Assembly: GCA_002790675.1 (NCBI GenBank)
Contig: PFVP01000056.1
Coordinates: 1-10,352 of the forward strand
Reading direction: 5' to 3'
Length of the DNA stretch: 10,352 nucleotides
Origin: Candidatus Moranbacteria bacterium CG_4_9_14_3_um_filter_45_14
GTDB lineage: Bacteria > Patescibacteriota > Minisyncoccia > Moranbacterales > UBA1568
In this document: one piece after another, positions 1 to 6,665 of the stretch
Numbering within the stretch: position 1 is the stretch's first letter
How the letters are laid out: each line of letters starts with the position of its first letter
Program-made: the position numbers and the translations under genes
Notes under the pieces: model-generated
What the model was told of the DNA's origin: nothing
The model's database searches: none
The model's input: only the letters and a program-made list of their open reading frames with translations

Positions 1-636
1 ATAATTGTCGTCAACAATGCCAGTGATGATAGAACCGGAGAAGTGGCGCGATCTTTTTCGTTCGTCAAAGTAGTCGATGAACCACGAAAAGGATTGGTGC
101 GGGCGCGTCAGACAGGCTACGAAGCATCGAGCGGTGAACTCATAGCCAACGTCGATGCGGATACATTGATGCCACAAGGGTGGATAGAAACTGTTTTTAC
201 AGAGTTTTCGACTGATTCTAAATTGGTCGCCCTCTCTGGGCCGTACATTTATTATGATTTGTCGACCATTACGAATTGGCTCATATCATTCTGGTATCGG
301 ATGGGGCAGATAGTCAGCTTCTTGAATACTCTTATCACGAAACGGAGCGGAACGATGCTTCAGGGCGGGAATTTTATCTTACGACGTAGTGCCTTGGTGC
401 AAGCGGGTGGTTTCAATCTCAACTTTGATTTTTATGGTGAAGATACTGCTATTGCCAAGCAGATGAGCAGTCAGGGAAAAGTGAAATTCACCTTCCGTCT
501 TTCTCTGTACACGTCGGGGCGGAGATTACGGGCAGAAGGTATTTTTACGATGGCTCTGAAATACGCAGTGAATTTTTTGTGGACGATCTTTTTCGACAAA
601 CCCTATACCAAAAAATATAAAGATATCCGTATATGA
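1..636 (+). CDS. Glycosyltransferase family 2, 3' part (5' end outside window)
   Basis: This GT-A fold transferase would move a sugar from a nucleotide-sugar donor to an envelope lipid or polysaccharide acceptor at the inner face of the membrane. The reading frame is open from base 1 and begins with the VVNNASDDRTGEVA strand typical of the donor-binding start of GT2 enzymes, so only a short N-terminal piece (perhaps 30-40 residues) is missing. The metal-binding DxD is seen as NVDADTL (bases about 151-171), and the acceptor/catalytic ED lies in FYGEDTAIAKQM. LQGGNFILRRSALVQAGGF is the usual GT2 region before the ED motif. A GTG at base 43 is in frame but lies inside the conserved domain, so it is not the true start. 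The stop overlaps the next start by 4 bases (ATGA, 633-636), which suggests translational coupling with the P-type ATPase. The sugar and acceptor cannot be read from sequence. Confidence 0.9.
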   Translation: MIVVNNASDDRTGEVARSFSFVKVVDEPRKGLVRARQTGYEASSGELIANVDADTLMPQGWIETVFTEFSTDSKLVALSGPYIYYDLSTITNWLISFWYRMGQIVSFLNTLITKRSGTMLQGGNFILRRSALVQAGGFNLNFDFYGEDTAIAKQMSSQGKVKFTFRLSLYTSGRRLRAEGIFTMALKYAVNFLWTIFFDKPYTKKYKDIRI

Positions 637-3026
637 GAGAGCAAGTGTGGTGGAAAAAATGGATGAAGAAATTCCGAGAGATTTGGTACATCATCGCACG
701 GAATGTTTTTCTGCTGACGAACGGTATCATCGCGCTTGTCGTCGTGTTGCTTCTGCTTTTCGGTGATATCGAGTCCGGTATATTTCTCGGTCTTATCTTG
801 GTGATCAATATGACGCTCGGGTTGGGGCAAGATATTCGTGCCTGGTATACGCTTCAAAGATTACAGCTTCTGACCGCCCCCCGTGTCGTGCGTGTTCTCC
901 CGGATGGAACCGAAGAGTCTGCCTTGACGGAAGAAATAGAGAAGGGAGACAAGCTCAGATTGAAGACAGGCGATGAGATTCCTTGTGATGGAACACTCCT
1001 CACGTCGCAGTCGCTTGAATTGAATGAGGGTCTCATTACGGGAGAATCGGCTTCGTTTCCGAGGCAAGCGGGAGATCATATTCTGGCAGGGAGTATCATC
1101 ACGGCTGGGTCTGGTTTTTTGATGACTGATACTGTCTTCGAACAAAGCCGTATCGCGCGGATGACCGAAGGTATCAGAGACTTCAGCGTGAATGAGAGTC
1201 CGATTCAAAAAGCGGTGAATCGTGTGGTTCGGTATTCCGGGTATATTTTGATGGGGGTCATTCTGTTCGTGGTCGGACGTGGTTTTTTGACAGATGCATC
1301 AAGCGTGGTCATTATCAAGAACATCGGTGCTCTGACAAGCTCCCTTGTTCCTCAAGGGTTAGTGTTCGCTTTGACGCTTCTCTTTGCCTATGGCGCAACA
1401 CATCTCTATAAGCGCAATGTTCTCCTTCAAGAAGTGAATGCTACGGAGAAATTGGGACGGATCAAAAATCTCTGTATGGACAAGACGGGGACGCTCACAG
1501 AGAACAAACCAATAGTAGAAAGAATGGAAATACCGGAAGGGACGACAAGCGAAGAAGCGAAAAAATATGCATCTTTGTATATCGGGGGTTCGGGTGATTC
1601 ATCACAGACGATCCTTGCTCTGAAAGAATTCGTCGGAAATCTTCATTTCTCCGATGAAGTCGTCGGTACGACTTCTTTCTCTTCTTGGCATTCATATGGT
1701 GCTGTAGAAATTCTTTCTTCCAAGGGTGAAACGAACATTCTTCTTGTTGGAGCAGGAGAATATCTCGTACCGCACCTCACGAATGAATCAGAGAAAGAAT
1801 GGTTCGCAGACATCGAAAAGCGAGAAGTGACACAGGGAAAACGCATCATTTGTCTCTTGCGAGCAGAAGCAGACCATCTGCCGGAAAATTTGTCGCAATC
1901 GAAACTTTCTTTTATAGCTATTTTCGTTCTCTCGAGTAAATTGCGACCGGGGATAGGAGAGGCGATCGCATTTTTCCAGGATCGCGGTGTGCATATCCGG
2001 ATTATTTCCGGTGATCATCCAGAAACGGTTCGAGCTGTCGCGAAAATGGCCGGAGTGAAACACTGCGATCGAGTAGTGACGGGAATGGAAATGCAGAGTT
2101 GGGTAGAAAAGGATTTTTTCGAGCGTGCCCGTGAGTATTCGATTTTCGCACGTACCGTACCTGAGCAGAAAGAAAAAATCATCGAAGCATTGAAGAAAGA
2201 TGGTTTCACGGCGATGGTGGGGGATGGTGCCAATGATGCCCTGGCGATCAAGAAAGCGGACCTGGGCATCGCTATGTTCGATGGCGCTCCAGCGACCAGA
2301 CAGCTCGCTTCGGTCGTTCTTATGAACAATAGTTTCACGGCATTGCCTGGTGGAGTGGAGTTATCTCTCAGTATCATCAAAAACGCTGAAATTTTCGCGA
2401 GTCTTTTCTTCGGAACAGCGCTTTCAGGCTTGTTTTTCTTCCTCGGAGTGAGTCTTTTGGGATTTTCATTTCCGCTCACTCCGCTCAATATCACGCTCAT
2501 CAATTATTTCACGGTCGGGTTTCCGGGGATACTCGTTTCGTATTGGACGATTTGGAAGGTAGAGAAAGTATCATCTCCGAGTATGGGAAGGTTTTTGGAG
2601 AAAATATCACCTTTCATCATTCTGTCAGCCGTTTTGCAGGCACTGGTGCTTCTCGTTATTTTCCTTCTGAGCCCGGAAAGTATGAAGTCAGAGGAATCCA
2701 ATCTTTGGGTGATTCTTGCTTGGAGCGGTATCGGATATATTTTCTTTCTGTTCACACCTGCCTTCTATCGAGGCTCGCTTTCCCTGACCCAGAGGAGAGA
2801 TCTCGTTTTCCTTTCTTTTCTTGAAATCCTTTTTTTCATTTTCATTTTTCAAGTTCCTTTCTTGCTTCGGTTCTTCGAGATAAGCGAGACGTCTCTCGTA
2901 CCAGGCTTCTTTTCTTGGCCGATCATTCTTCTTGGAATTTACGGCTTACTACAATATGGAATGGTCTTTTCACTTCGGAAGTACCCATCGATATTTTCTC
3001 GAGGAAAGTTTGAAGAAGCGAAGTAG
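633..3026 (+). CDS. P-type cation-transporting ATPase, CtpE/Exp7-like
   Basis: This is a 797-residue membrane pump that couples ATP hydrolysis through a phospho-aspartate to cation transport. The actuator loop TGES is at residues 136-139. The phosphorylation motif DKTGTLTE starts at D283, the P-domain segment SGDHPETV follows, and the hinge motif GDGAND is at 530-535. About ten membrane helices are visible: two near residues 22-65, two near 200-255, and six after residue 588. The nucleotide-binding loop FSSWHSYGAV and the M6 stretch NITLINYFTVGFPG resemble the CtpE/Exp7 branch, in which mycobacterial CtpE is linked to calcium uptake; this placement is from memory of the family. The M4 motif reads PQGL (240-243) where related pumps have PEGL, so a usual cation-ligand glutamate is replaced by glutamine. 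There are no N-terminal CxxC metal domains, so a copper pump is unlikely. The start overlaps the glycosyltransferase stop by 4 bases. Substrate is unproven. Confidence 0.93.
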   Translation: MREQVWWKKWMKKFREIWYIIARNVFLLTNGIIALVVVLLLLFGDIESGIFLGLILVINMTLGLGQDIRAWYTLQRLQLLTAPRVVRVLPDGTEESALTEEIEKGDKLRLKTGDEIPCDGTLLTSQSLELNEGLITGESASFPRQAGDHILAGSIITAGSGFLMTDTVFEQSRIARMTEGIRDFSVNESPIQKAVNRVVRYSGYILMGVILFVVGRGFLTDASSVVIIKNIGALTSSLVPQGLVFALTLLFAYGATHLYKRNVLLQEVNATEKLGRIKNLCMDKTGTLTENKPIVERMEIPEGTTSEEAKKYASLYIGGSGDSSQTILALKEFVGNLHFSDEVVGTTSFSSWHSYGAVEILSSKGETNILLVGAGEYLVPHLTNESEKEWFADIEKREVTQGKRIICLLRAEADHLPENLSQSKLSFIAIFVLSSKLRPGIGEAIAFFQDRGVHIRIISGDHPETVRAVAKMAGVKHCDRVVTGMEMQSWVEKDFFERAREYSIFARTVPEQKEKIIEALKKDGFTAMVGDGANDALAIKKADLGIAMFDGAPATRQLASVVLMNNSFTALPGGVELSLSIIKNAEIFASLFFGTALSGLFFFLGVSLLGFSFPLTPLNITLINYFTVGFPGILVSYWTIWKVEKVSSPSMGRFLEKISPFIILSAVLQALVLLVIFLLSPESMKSEESNLWVILAWSGIGYIFFLFTPAFYRGSLSLTQRRDLVFLSFLEILFFIFIFQVPFLLRFFEISETSLVPGFFSWPIILLGIYGLLQYGMVFSLRKYPSIFSRGKFEEAK

Positions 3027-3027
3027 A

Positions 3028-3056
3028 TTGCTTTCTTCCAGAAATTTGAGTATTAT
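3028..3056 (+). promoter_or_regulatory. Sigma70-type promoter for the PAP2_C gene
   Basis: TTGCTT (3028-3033) and TATTAT (3051-3056) are separated by 17 bases. The -35 starts just after the ATPase stop codon. Transcription would begin near 3063, about 19 bases before the ATG at 3082. This is a pattern match only. Confidence 0.5.
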
Positions 3057-3081
3057 GTGATGGCTTTCATTTGAAACCGGT

Positions 3082-3771
3082 ATGGATACGTTTTTCGCTC
3101 GGCACAGACACTATTGGACGCAGAAAAGGTACCAAAAGTCTTCTTTTGTCGGCTTGATTCTTTTTGTGTTGAGCCTTATCGTAAATCGTTATGCCAGTTT
3201 CTATGCGACGGCACAGGCGAGCAATTCTGTCACTGATCTCCTCTTGGACAATATCCCCGTTATGAGAGTGGAGTGGATCGTGAATGATGTGGCCGCTTTG
3301 TTCGGTTTTTCGATGATTTTCTTCATTCTGTGGCAACCACGGCGTATCCCTTTCATCCTGAAAGCAGTGGCTTTGTTTATTTTCATCCGTTCAGGGTTCA
3401 TTGTTTTTACGCATCTCGCCCCTTTTCCGGAACGTGTCTATCTCGATCCGACCGATATTTTCCGCACACTCACTTATGGAGGGGATTATTTCTTTTCCGG
3501 ACATACGGGGATGTCGTTTCTGATGGCGCTTATTTATTGGCAAGAGAAACGTGTACGCTACTATTGTTTGGTGGTGTCGGTATTGCTCAGTATCGGCGTG
3601 ATTTTGGGTCATCTGCATTATTCGATAGATGTCTTGGCAGCTTTTTTCATCACGTATAGTATTTTCGTTCTCGCGCAACGGTTTTTCCCGTATGCCTATA
3701 ATGTTTTCTCGGAGGGCCAGAAAATACCTGCATTGGAGAAGTCTTCGGAGCTCGAAAAGGTGGTGAGCTGA
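3082..3771 (+). CDS. PAP2_C (sphingomyelin-synthase-like) membrane protein
   Basis: This 229-residue polytopic membrane protein is likely a lipid phosphatase or head-group phosphotransferase. Residues 132-142 read YGGDYFFSGHT and 179-183 read HYSID. These match the two catalytic blocks of sphingomyelin-synthase-like PAP2_C proteins (a GDxxxSGHT block and an HYxxD block), giving a likely triad H141, H179 and D183. Hydrophobic helices lie near residues 22-38, 70-84, 91-110, 143-153, 161-176 and 184-203, so about six, with a charged tail. The first in-frame ATG is at 3082 and an in-frame stop lies 24 bases upstream. No Shine-Dalgarno sequence is visible, but a promoter fits at 3028-3056. The gene follows a glycosyltransferase and a P-type ATPase, so envelope lipid metabolism is reasonable. 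The substrate is unknown and true sphingomyelin synthesis should not be assumed. Confidence 0.82.
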   Translation: MDTFFARHRHYWTQKRYQKSSFVGLILFVLSLIVNRYASFYATAQASNSVTDLLLDNIPVMRVEWIVNDVAALFGFSMIFFILWQPRRIPFILKAVALFIFIRSGFIVFTHLAPFPERVYLDPTDIFRTLTYGGDYFFSGHTGMSFLMALIYWQEKRVRYYCLVVSVLLSIGVILGHLHYSIDVLAAFFITYSIFVLAQRFFPYAYNVFSEGQKIPALEKSSELEKVVS

Positions 3772-3817
3772 TGTGAGAAGAGATGTTTCCGTCTTCTGTA
3801 TTGACTGTTTCACCGAT

Positions 3818-3846
3818 TTGACACCGAAGAAGCGGAAGACTAGACT
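3818..3846 (+). promoter_or_regulatory. Sigma70-type promoter for the orphan gene at 3892
   Basis: A perfect TTGACA (3818-3823) is followed after 17 bases by TAGACT (3841-3846), which matches TATAAT at four of six positions. Transcription would start near 3853, about 39 bases before the ATG at 3892. Confidence 0.6.
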
Positions 3847-3880
3847 TGAGATGGTTCTTTAATCTGAGGATCATATTTTT

Positions 3881-3886
3881 GGGAGG
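3881..3886 (+). promoter_or_regulatory. Shine-Dalgarno sequence GGGAGG
   Basis: GGGAGG lies 5 bases before the ATG at 3892. Few genes in this window have a recognisable Shine-Dalgarno sequence, so this one fixes the start and argues that the orphan reading frame is translated. Confidence 0.65.
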
Positions 3887-3891
3887 CTGTT

Positions 3892-4290
3892 ATGTTGAAA
3901 TCTCTCGTGAAACGTATACCGTTTATTGATGGTTCTCCAATCACATTCACGCACGAGGAGGGGGCGGGTTTCTGGAAGAATGGGAAATTCGATGTATCAC
4001 TGCTCCATCGCAAGATGGCTGAGAAAGCATTGATCATTCTTCTTCGTTACTCTGATGAGATTTACACGGAAAACCCTTTTCGGCATCTTCGGTTGAAAAG
4101 TTTTTCAGTAAAAAAGGCGCCTCGGCGTTTTCAGGGAAAGCATCCGATCGGATACCATATCATTCGACTCCGTGTCGTCGGATATGGAAATCAGGAACGG
4201 AACATCTCATTTCGTTTTGTACGGAGTTCGGAGGATAACTTCAATGGCTATCTGTTCAATCATCCTTCGCGGTTCTTTGGATCCAAGTGA
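3892..4290 (+). CDS. Hypothetical protein, orphan, 132 residues
   Basis: I do not recognise this protein. Sequence signals favour a real gene: a TTGACA-17-TAGACT promoter, a GGGAGG Shine-Dalgarno sequence 5 bases before the ATG, and an uninterrupted frame. The product is soluble-looking and basic, with no signal peptide, no membrane helix and no cysteine. It opens with MLKSLVKRIPFIDGSPITF. A lysine/arginine-rich middle (residues about 65-90) leads into a strand-like segment GYHIIRLRVVGYGNQERNIS and an ending RFVRSS...NHPSRFFGSK. The C-terminal half could be an alternating beta structure with exposed aromatic and arginine residues, which might bind nucleic acid or an acidic partner; that is speculation. 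It lies between an envelope gene and a sigma factor pseudogene and has its own promoter, so neither neighbour indicates its role. A 9-bp hairpin follows 22 bases after the stop. Confidence 0.6.
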   Translation: MLKSLVKRIPFIDGSPITFTHEEGAGFWKNGKFDVSLLHRKMAEKALIILLRYSDEIYTENPFRHLRLKSFSVKKAPRRFQGKHPIGYHIIRLRVVGYGNQERNISFRFVRSSEDNFNGYLFNHPSRFFGSK

Positions 4291-4312
4291 CCTTTATTGG
4301 GAAATATCGTTT

Positions 4313-4345
4313 ACGAGTCTGTCGCATATATTGCCTCAGACTCGT
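4313..4345. repeat. Inverted repeat / hairpin, 9-bp arms
   Basis: ACGAGTCTG (4313-4321) and CAGACTCGT (4337-4345) are perfect inverted copies around a 15-base AT-rich loop. They begin 22 bases after the orphan gene stop. No T-tract follows on either side, so this is a poor intrinsic terminator; a 3' stabilising hairpin or a protein-binding site fits as well. Confidence 0.5.
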
Positions 4346-4512
4346 CTTCATTTGATCAGTCAGTGACCGGCACTTTTATTAGAAAATTGATATTTTTTTT
4401 ATCTCTATACGAGGTTTTACAAAGTGGTGGAGAAAAGGTAGAACAGAGTTCATTATATAGTCCATACACATCACGATGACAATGAGGTTATTTTCATTCG
4501 TAAAGAACAGTA

Positions 4513-4912
4513 ATGGGAAACAAGACACGTGAAAAAATCTTTTTACTTTATGAGAGTCAGGCAGACGCTCTTTTTCGTTTCGTTTTTTTCGGGTGAGCGA
4601 TCGCGAGTGAGCCAAAGACATTGTTTCAGACGCTTTTCTCAAGATGTGGGAAGTACTCGATTCAGGTCGGGGAACTGGGAATGAGAGAGCCTTCTTTTTC
4701 GCATTGTTTCTAATTTGGTCATCGATCGTTATAGGAAAGCAAAAGAATTTTCTCTGGACAGTTTCGCCGAGCAGGGTTTTGATGTCCCGGATGATCCGGG
4801 CATACCGGTTGAAACGCAGATCGATGCCGATGCGACACTCGAGTTTCTGCAGGATATTCCGGAGAAATATCGTGAAGCGGTGTGGCTACGCGGAAAGTAT
4901 CCGTGGTTTTAG
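4513..4912 (+). pseudogene. Decayed ECF-type RNA polymerase sigma factor
   Basis: Three reading frames in succession spell an ECF sigma factor. From ATG 4513 the product begins MGNKTREKIFLLYESQADAL and continues LFRFVFF (region 2.1). A one-base loss near 4588-4593 moves to the next frame, which reads VSDRE, a TGA stop (4608-4610), then AKDIVSDAFLKMWEVLDSG (region 2.2). A shift in the GAGAGA run (4683-4689) moves to a third frame, reading LLFRIVSNLVIDRYRKAKEF (regions 2.3-2.4), the linker DDPGIPVETQIDADATLEF, and LQDIPEKYREAVWLR, the start of region 4. The frame then ends at a TAG (4910-4912). Most of the region 4 helix-turn-helix is gone, and the next bases read KVSVVL in another frame, which could be a remnant of it. 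An intact homologue would have about 170-190 residues. At least four lesions mean that it cannot make a working sigma factor. No anti-sigma gene is adjacent. Confidence 0.82.
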
Positions 4913-4920
4913 GCTCATAC

Positions 4921-4948
4921 TTGCCTTTTTCAGAGAGGGGTGTATACT
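4921..4948 (+). promoter_or_regulatory. Promoter for the PIN-PhoH gene
   Basis: TTGCCT (4921-4926) and TATACT (4943-4948) are 16 bases apart. Transcription would start near 4955, giving a leader of about 63 bases before the GTG at 5018. The promoter lies just past the end of the sigma factor remnant. Confidence 0.5.
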
Positions 4949-4952
4949 TGAG

Positions 4953-4985
4953 GTGGTAAAGAAAAATTACCACATTGGTTTTTTT
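4953..4985 (+). terminator. Hairpin plus T7 run in the PhoH leader
   Basis: GTGGTAA (4953-4959) pairs with TTACCAC (4967-4973) around a 7-base A-rich loop. Seven T follow at 4979-4985 after a 5-base spacer. It may be a weak terminator for the decayed sigma gene, an attenuator, or, as the predicted transcript starts at about the same place, a 5' stem that protects the PhoH mRNA. Confidence 0.4.
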
Positions 4986-5005
4986 AAAATTTTTGAGCAA
5001 AGAAA

Positions 5006-5010
5006 AGGAG
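5006..5010 (+). promoter_or_regulatory. Shine-Dalgarno AGGAG deciding a GTG start
   Basis: AGGAG, part of AAAAGGAG, lies 7 bases before GTG 5018. It supports the upstream GTG start rather than the internal ATG at 5147, and so supports the long N-terminal tail of the PhoH protein. Confidence 0.7.
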
Positions 5011-5017
5011 TATTACT

Positions 5018-6595
5018 GTGAAAAAATCACTAGCAATCGCTCACGGAAGACAGGTAACTCTTACCAAGACAGCTAATAAGGCATCAAGGAGTGGGATTTC
5101 TGTTAAAACGGTAGTAAATACATCAAAACAAATGATTCCTGTGAGAATGGTAACAAAGGAGCCGTCCACGCTGTTCAAGAATCTGTTGGAAAATGCGATC
5201 CGTTTCAATCCGACGAAATTGTTTGTTCTAGATACCAACGTTTTAATACACGATCCGATGAGTCTGTTCTACTTTGAGGAACATGATGTCTTCATACCGA
5301 TGATGGTATTAGAAGAGCTCGATGCCAATAAGAGAGGGACATCTGAAGCGTCACGTAGTGCGAGGCAGGCAAGTCGTACTTTGGACGAGATTGTTGCTGG
5401 TTCTGGGCATATCAGTATGAAAGACGGTATCGAATTTTCCGTCCGATCACAGGGTCAGGCGACTGGACGACTTTTCTTTCAGACTGAGCCCATCAATGGT
5501 GCTCTGCCGGCGATGTTGCCGATAGCCAAGGCCGATAATCAGATCATCGGTGTCGCCTTGTACCTCAAAGAAAAATATCCGAAACGTGAAGTGATTTTGG
5601 TGTCGAAAGACATCAATATGCGCATCAAGGCTATGGCTCTTGGACTGACTGCACAGGATTATTTCAATGATCAGGCATTGGAGGACATTGATCTCCTGTA
5701 TACCGGTACGCGCGAACTCCCATCGAATTTCTGGGAGACCTGTGGCGAGAATATGAAAATTCGAAAGGAGGCTGGTCACACATTCTATGCAGTCAAAGGT
5801 CGATTCTGTTCCGGATTGCACCAAAATGAATTCGTCTGGCAGGATGGCGATAAACCGTTCCGCGCTATCGTGTGTGAGCAGAGCGGTCAAACCGCTACTC
5901 TCAAGACATTCCGGGACTATATGAGCGATAAGAACAAAGTCTGGAATATCACAGCGCGCAATCGTGAACAAAGTTTTGCGCTGGAACTGCTTATGAACCC
6001 TGATATTGATTTTGTTACGCTTTCTGGGCAAGCAGGCACAGGCAAGACACTCCTTACGTTGGCGGCAGCACTTGAGCAGACACTGAACAAGAGACTGTAC
6101 AACGAAATCATCTTCACTCGTGTAACGGTGCCGGTCGGGGAAGACATCGGATTTCTCCCCGGTACGGAAGAAGAAAAAATGAATCCGTGGATGGGTGCGT
6201 TGGATGACAATTTTGAGATCCTGACCAATGGCGAAACAAGTCATTTAAAAGGCTGGGCCAGAGGAATGACGAATGATGTAATTCGTTCGTATATCACAGT
6301 GAAGTCACTCAACTTTATGCGCGGGCGTACCTTCATTGGTAAGATCATCATCATTGATGAAACGCAGAACCTGACGCCCAAGCAGATGAAGACACTTATC
6401 ACACGTGCCGGACCTGGGACGAAGGTAGTCTGTCTCGGTAACATCGCCCAAATCGATACACCTTACCTCACGGAAGGGAGTTCCGGGTTGACATATATCG
6501 TTGAGCGTTTCAAGGGTTGGCCGTACAGCGGGCACGTCACGCTTTCGCGGGGTGAGCGTTCACGTTTGGCTGATTACGCCACTGAAGTACTCTGA
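5018..6595 (+). CDS. PIN domain - PhoH family ATPase (PhoH2-like)
   Basis: This 525-residue cytoplasmic protein joins a PIN ribonuclease domain to a PhoH ATPase/helicase domain, an architecture known as PhoH2 and tied to RNA unwinding and cleavage. The PIN domain begins FVLDTNVLIHD (69-79), with acidic residues D72, E99/E100 and D198 in SKDINMR as likely metal ligands. The PhoH domain has Walker A GQAGTGKT (337-344), Walker B IIIIDE (443-448) and the family block TPKQMKTLITRAGPGTK (453-469), then LGNIAQID and SRGERSRLAD. All catalytic parts look intact. PIN domains in such proteins normally start within a few residues of the N-terminus. Here a tail of about 65 residues, rich in Lys, Arg, Ser and Thr with almost no acidic residues in its first 47, comes first. 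A Shine-Dalgarno AGGAG before GTG 5018 supports this start. The gene stands alone, with its own promoter and a strong terminator. Confidence 0.93.
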   Translation: MKKSLAIAHGRQVTLTKTANKASRSGISVKTVVNTSKQMIPVRMVTKEPSTLFKNLLENAIRFNPTKLFVLDTNVLIHDPMSLFYFEEHDVFIPMMVLEELDANKRGTSEASRSARQASRTLDEIVAGSGHISMKDGIEFSVRSQGQATGRLFFQTEPINGALPAMLPIAKADNQIIGVALYLKEKYPKREVILVSKDINMRIKAMALGLTAQDYFNDQALEDIDLLYTGTRELPSNFWETCGENMKIRKEAGHTFYAVKGRFCSGLHQNEFVWQDGDKPFRAIVCEQSGQTATLKTFRDYMSDKNKVWNITARNREQSFALELLMNPDIDFVTLSGQAGTGKTLLTLAAALEQTLNKRLYNEIIFTRVTVPVGEDIGFLPGTEEEKMNPWMGALDDNFEILTNGETSHLKGWARGMTNDVIRSYITVKSLNFMRGRTFIGKIIIIDETQNLTPKQMKTLITRAGPGTKVVCLGNIAQIDTPYLTEGSSGLTYIVERFKGWPYSGHVTLSRGERSRLADYATEVL

Positions 6596-6614
6596 AGAAG
6601 AGAGGAAAATGAAA

Positions 6615-6650
6615 CCGCATACAAGAAACATCTTGTATGCGGATTTTTTT
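6615..6650. terminator. Bidirectional intrinsic terminator
   Basis: CCGCATACAAGA (6615-6626) pairs perfectly with TCTTGTATGCGG (6631-6642) around an AACA loop, followed by ATTTTTTT (6643-6650). This 12-bp stem ends the PhoH transcript. On the other strand the hairpin is followed by TTTCATTTTCC, so it can also stop the converging gene that ends at 6666. Confidence 0.92.
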
Positions 6651-6665
6651 ATTTGATCTTTCATA

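Noticed and set aside
2015..2503. 162-residue open frame on the minus strand
   Set aside because: It is antisense to the P-domain and C-terminal part of the P-type ATPase; no independent evidence of coding.
3791..3840. GTCTTC/GAAGAC inverted repeat as a terminator after the PAP2_C gene
   Set aside because: Only six base pairs with a loop of about 38 bases and no T-tract, and it overlaps the TTGACA promoter.
4172..4366. 64-residue plus-strand open frame overlapping the orphan gene
   Set aside because: It lacks a Shine-Dalgarno site and overlaps the better supported frame 3892-4290.
4387..4444. Possible promoters for the sigma remnant (TTGATA at 4387; TTTACA 4416-4421 with TAGAAC 4439-4444)
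   Set aside because: The first lacks a properly spaced -10. The second has correct spacing but a weak -10, and the gene is dead, so I do not list it as a feature.
4644..5021. 125-residue plus-strand open frame starting MWEVLDSG
   Set aside because: Only its first residues are real (sigma region 2.2). After the GA-repeat shift the remainder is out of frame with the sigma remnant, and it runs over the PhoH promoter and leader.
5447..6244. 265-residue open frame on the minus strand
   Set aside because: It lies fully antisense to the intact PIN-PhoH gene, has no recognisable domain, and its length follows from the codon bias of the plus-strand gene.
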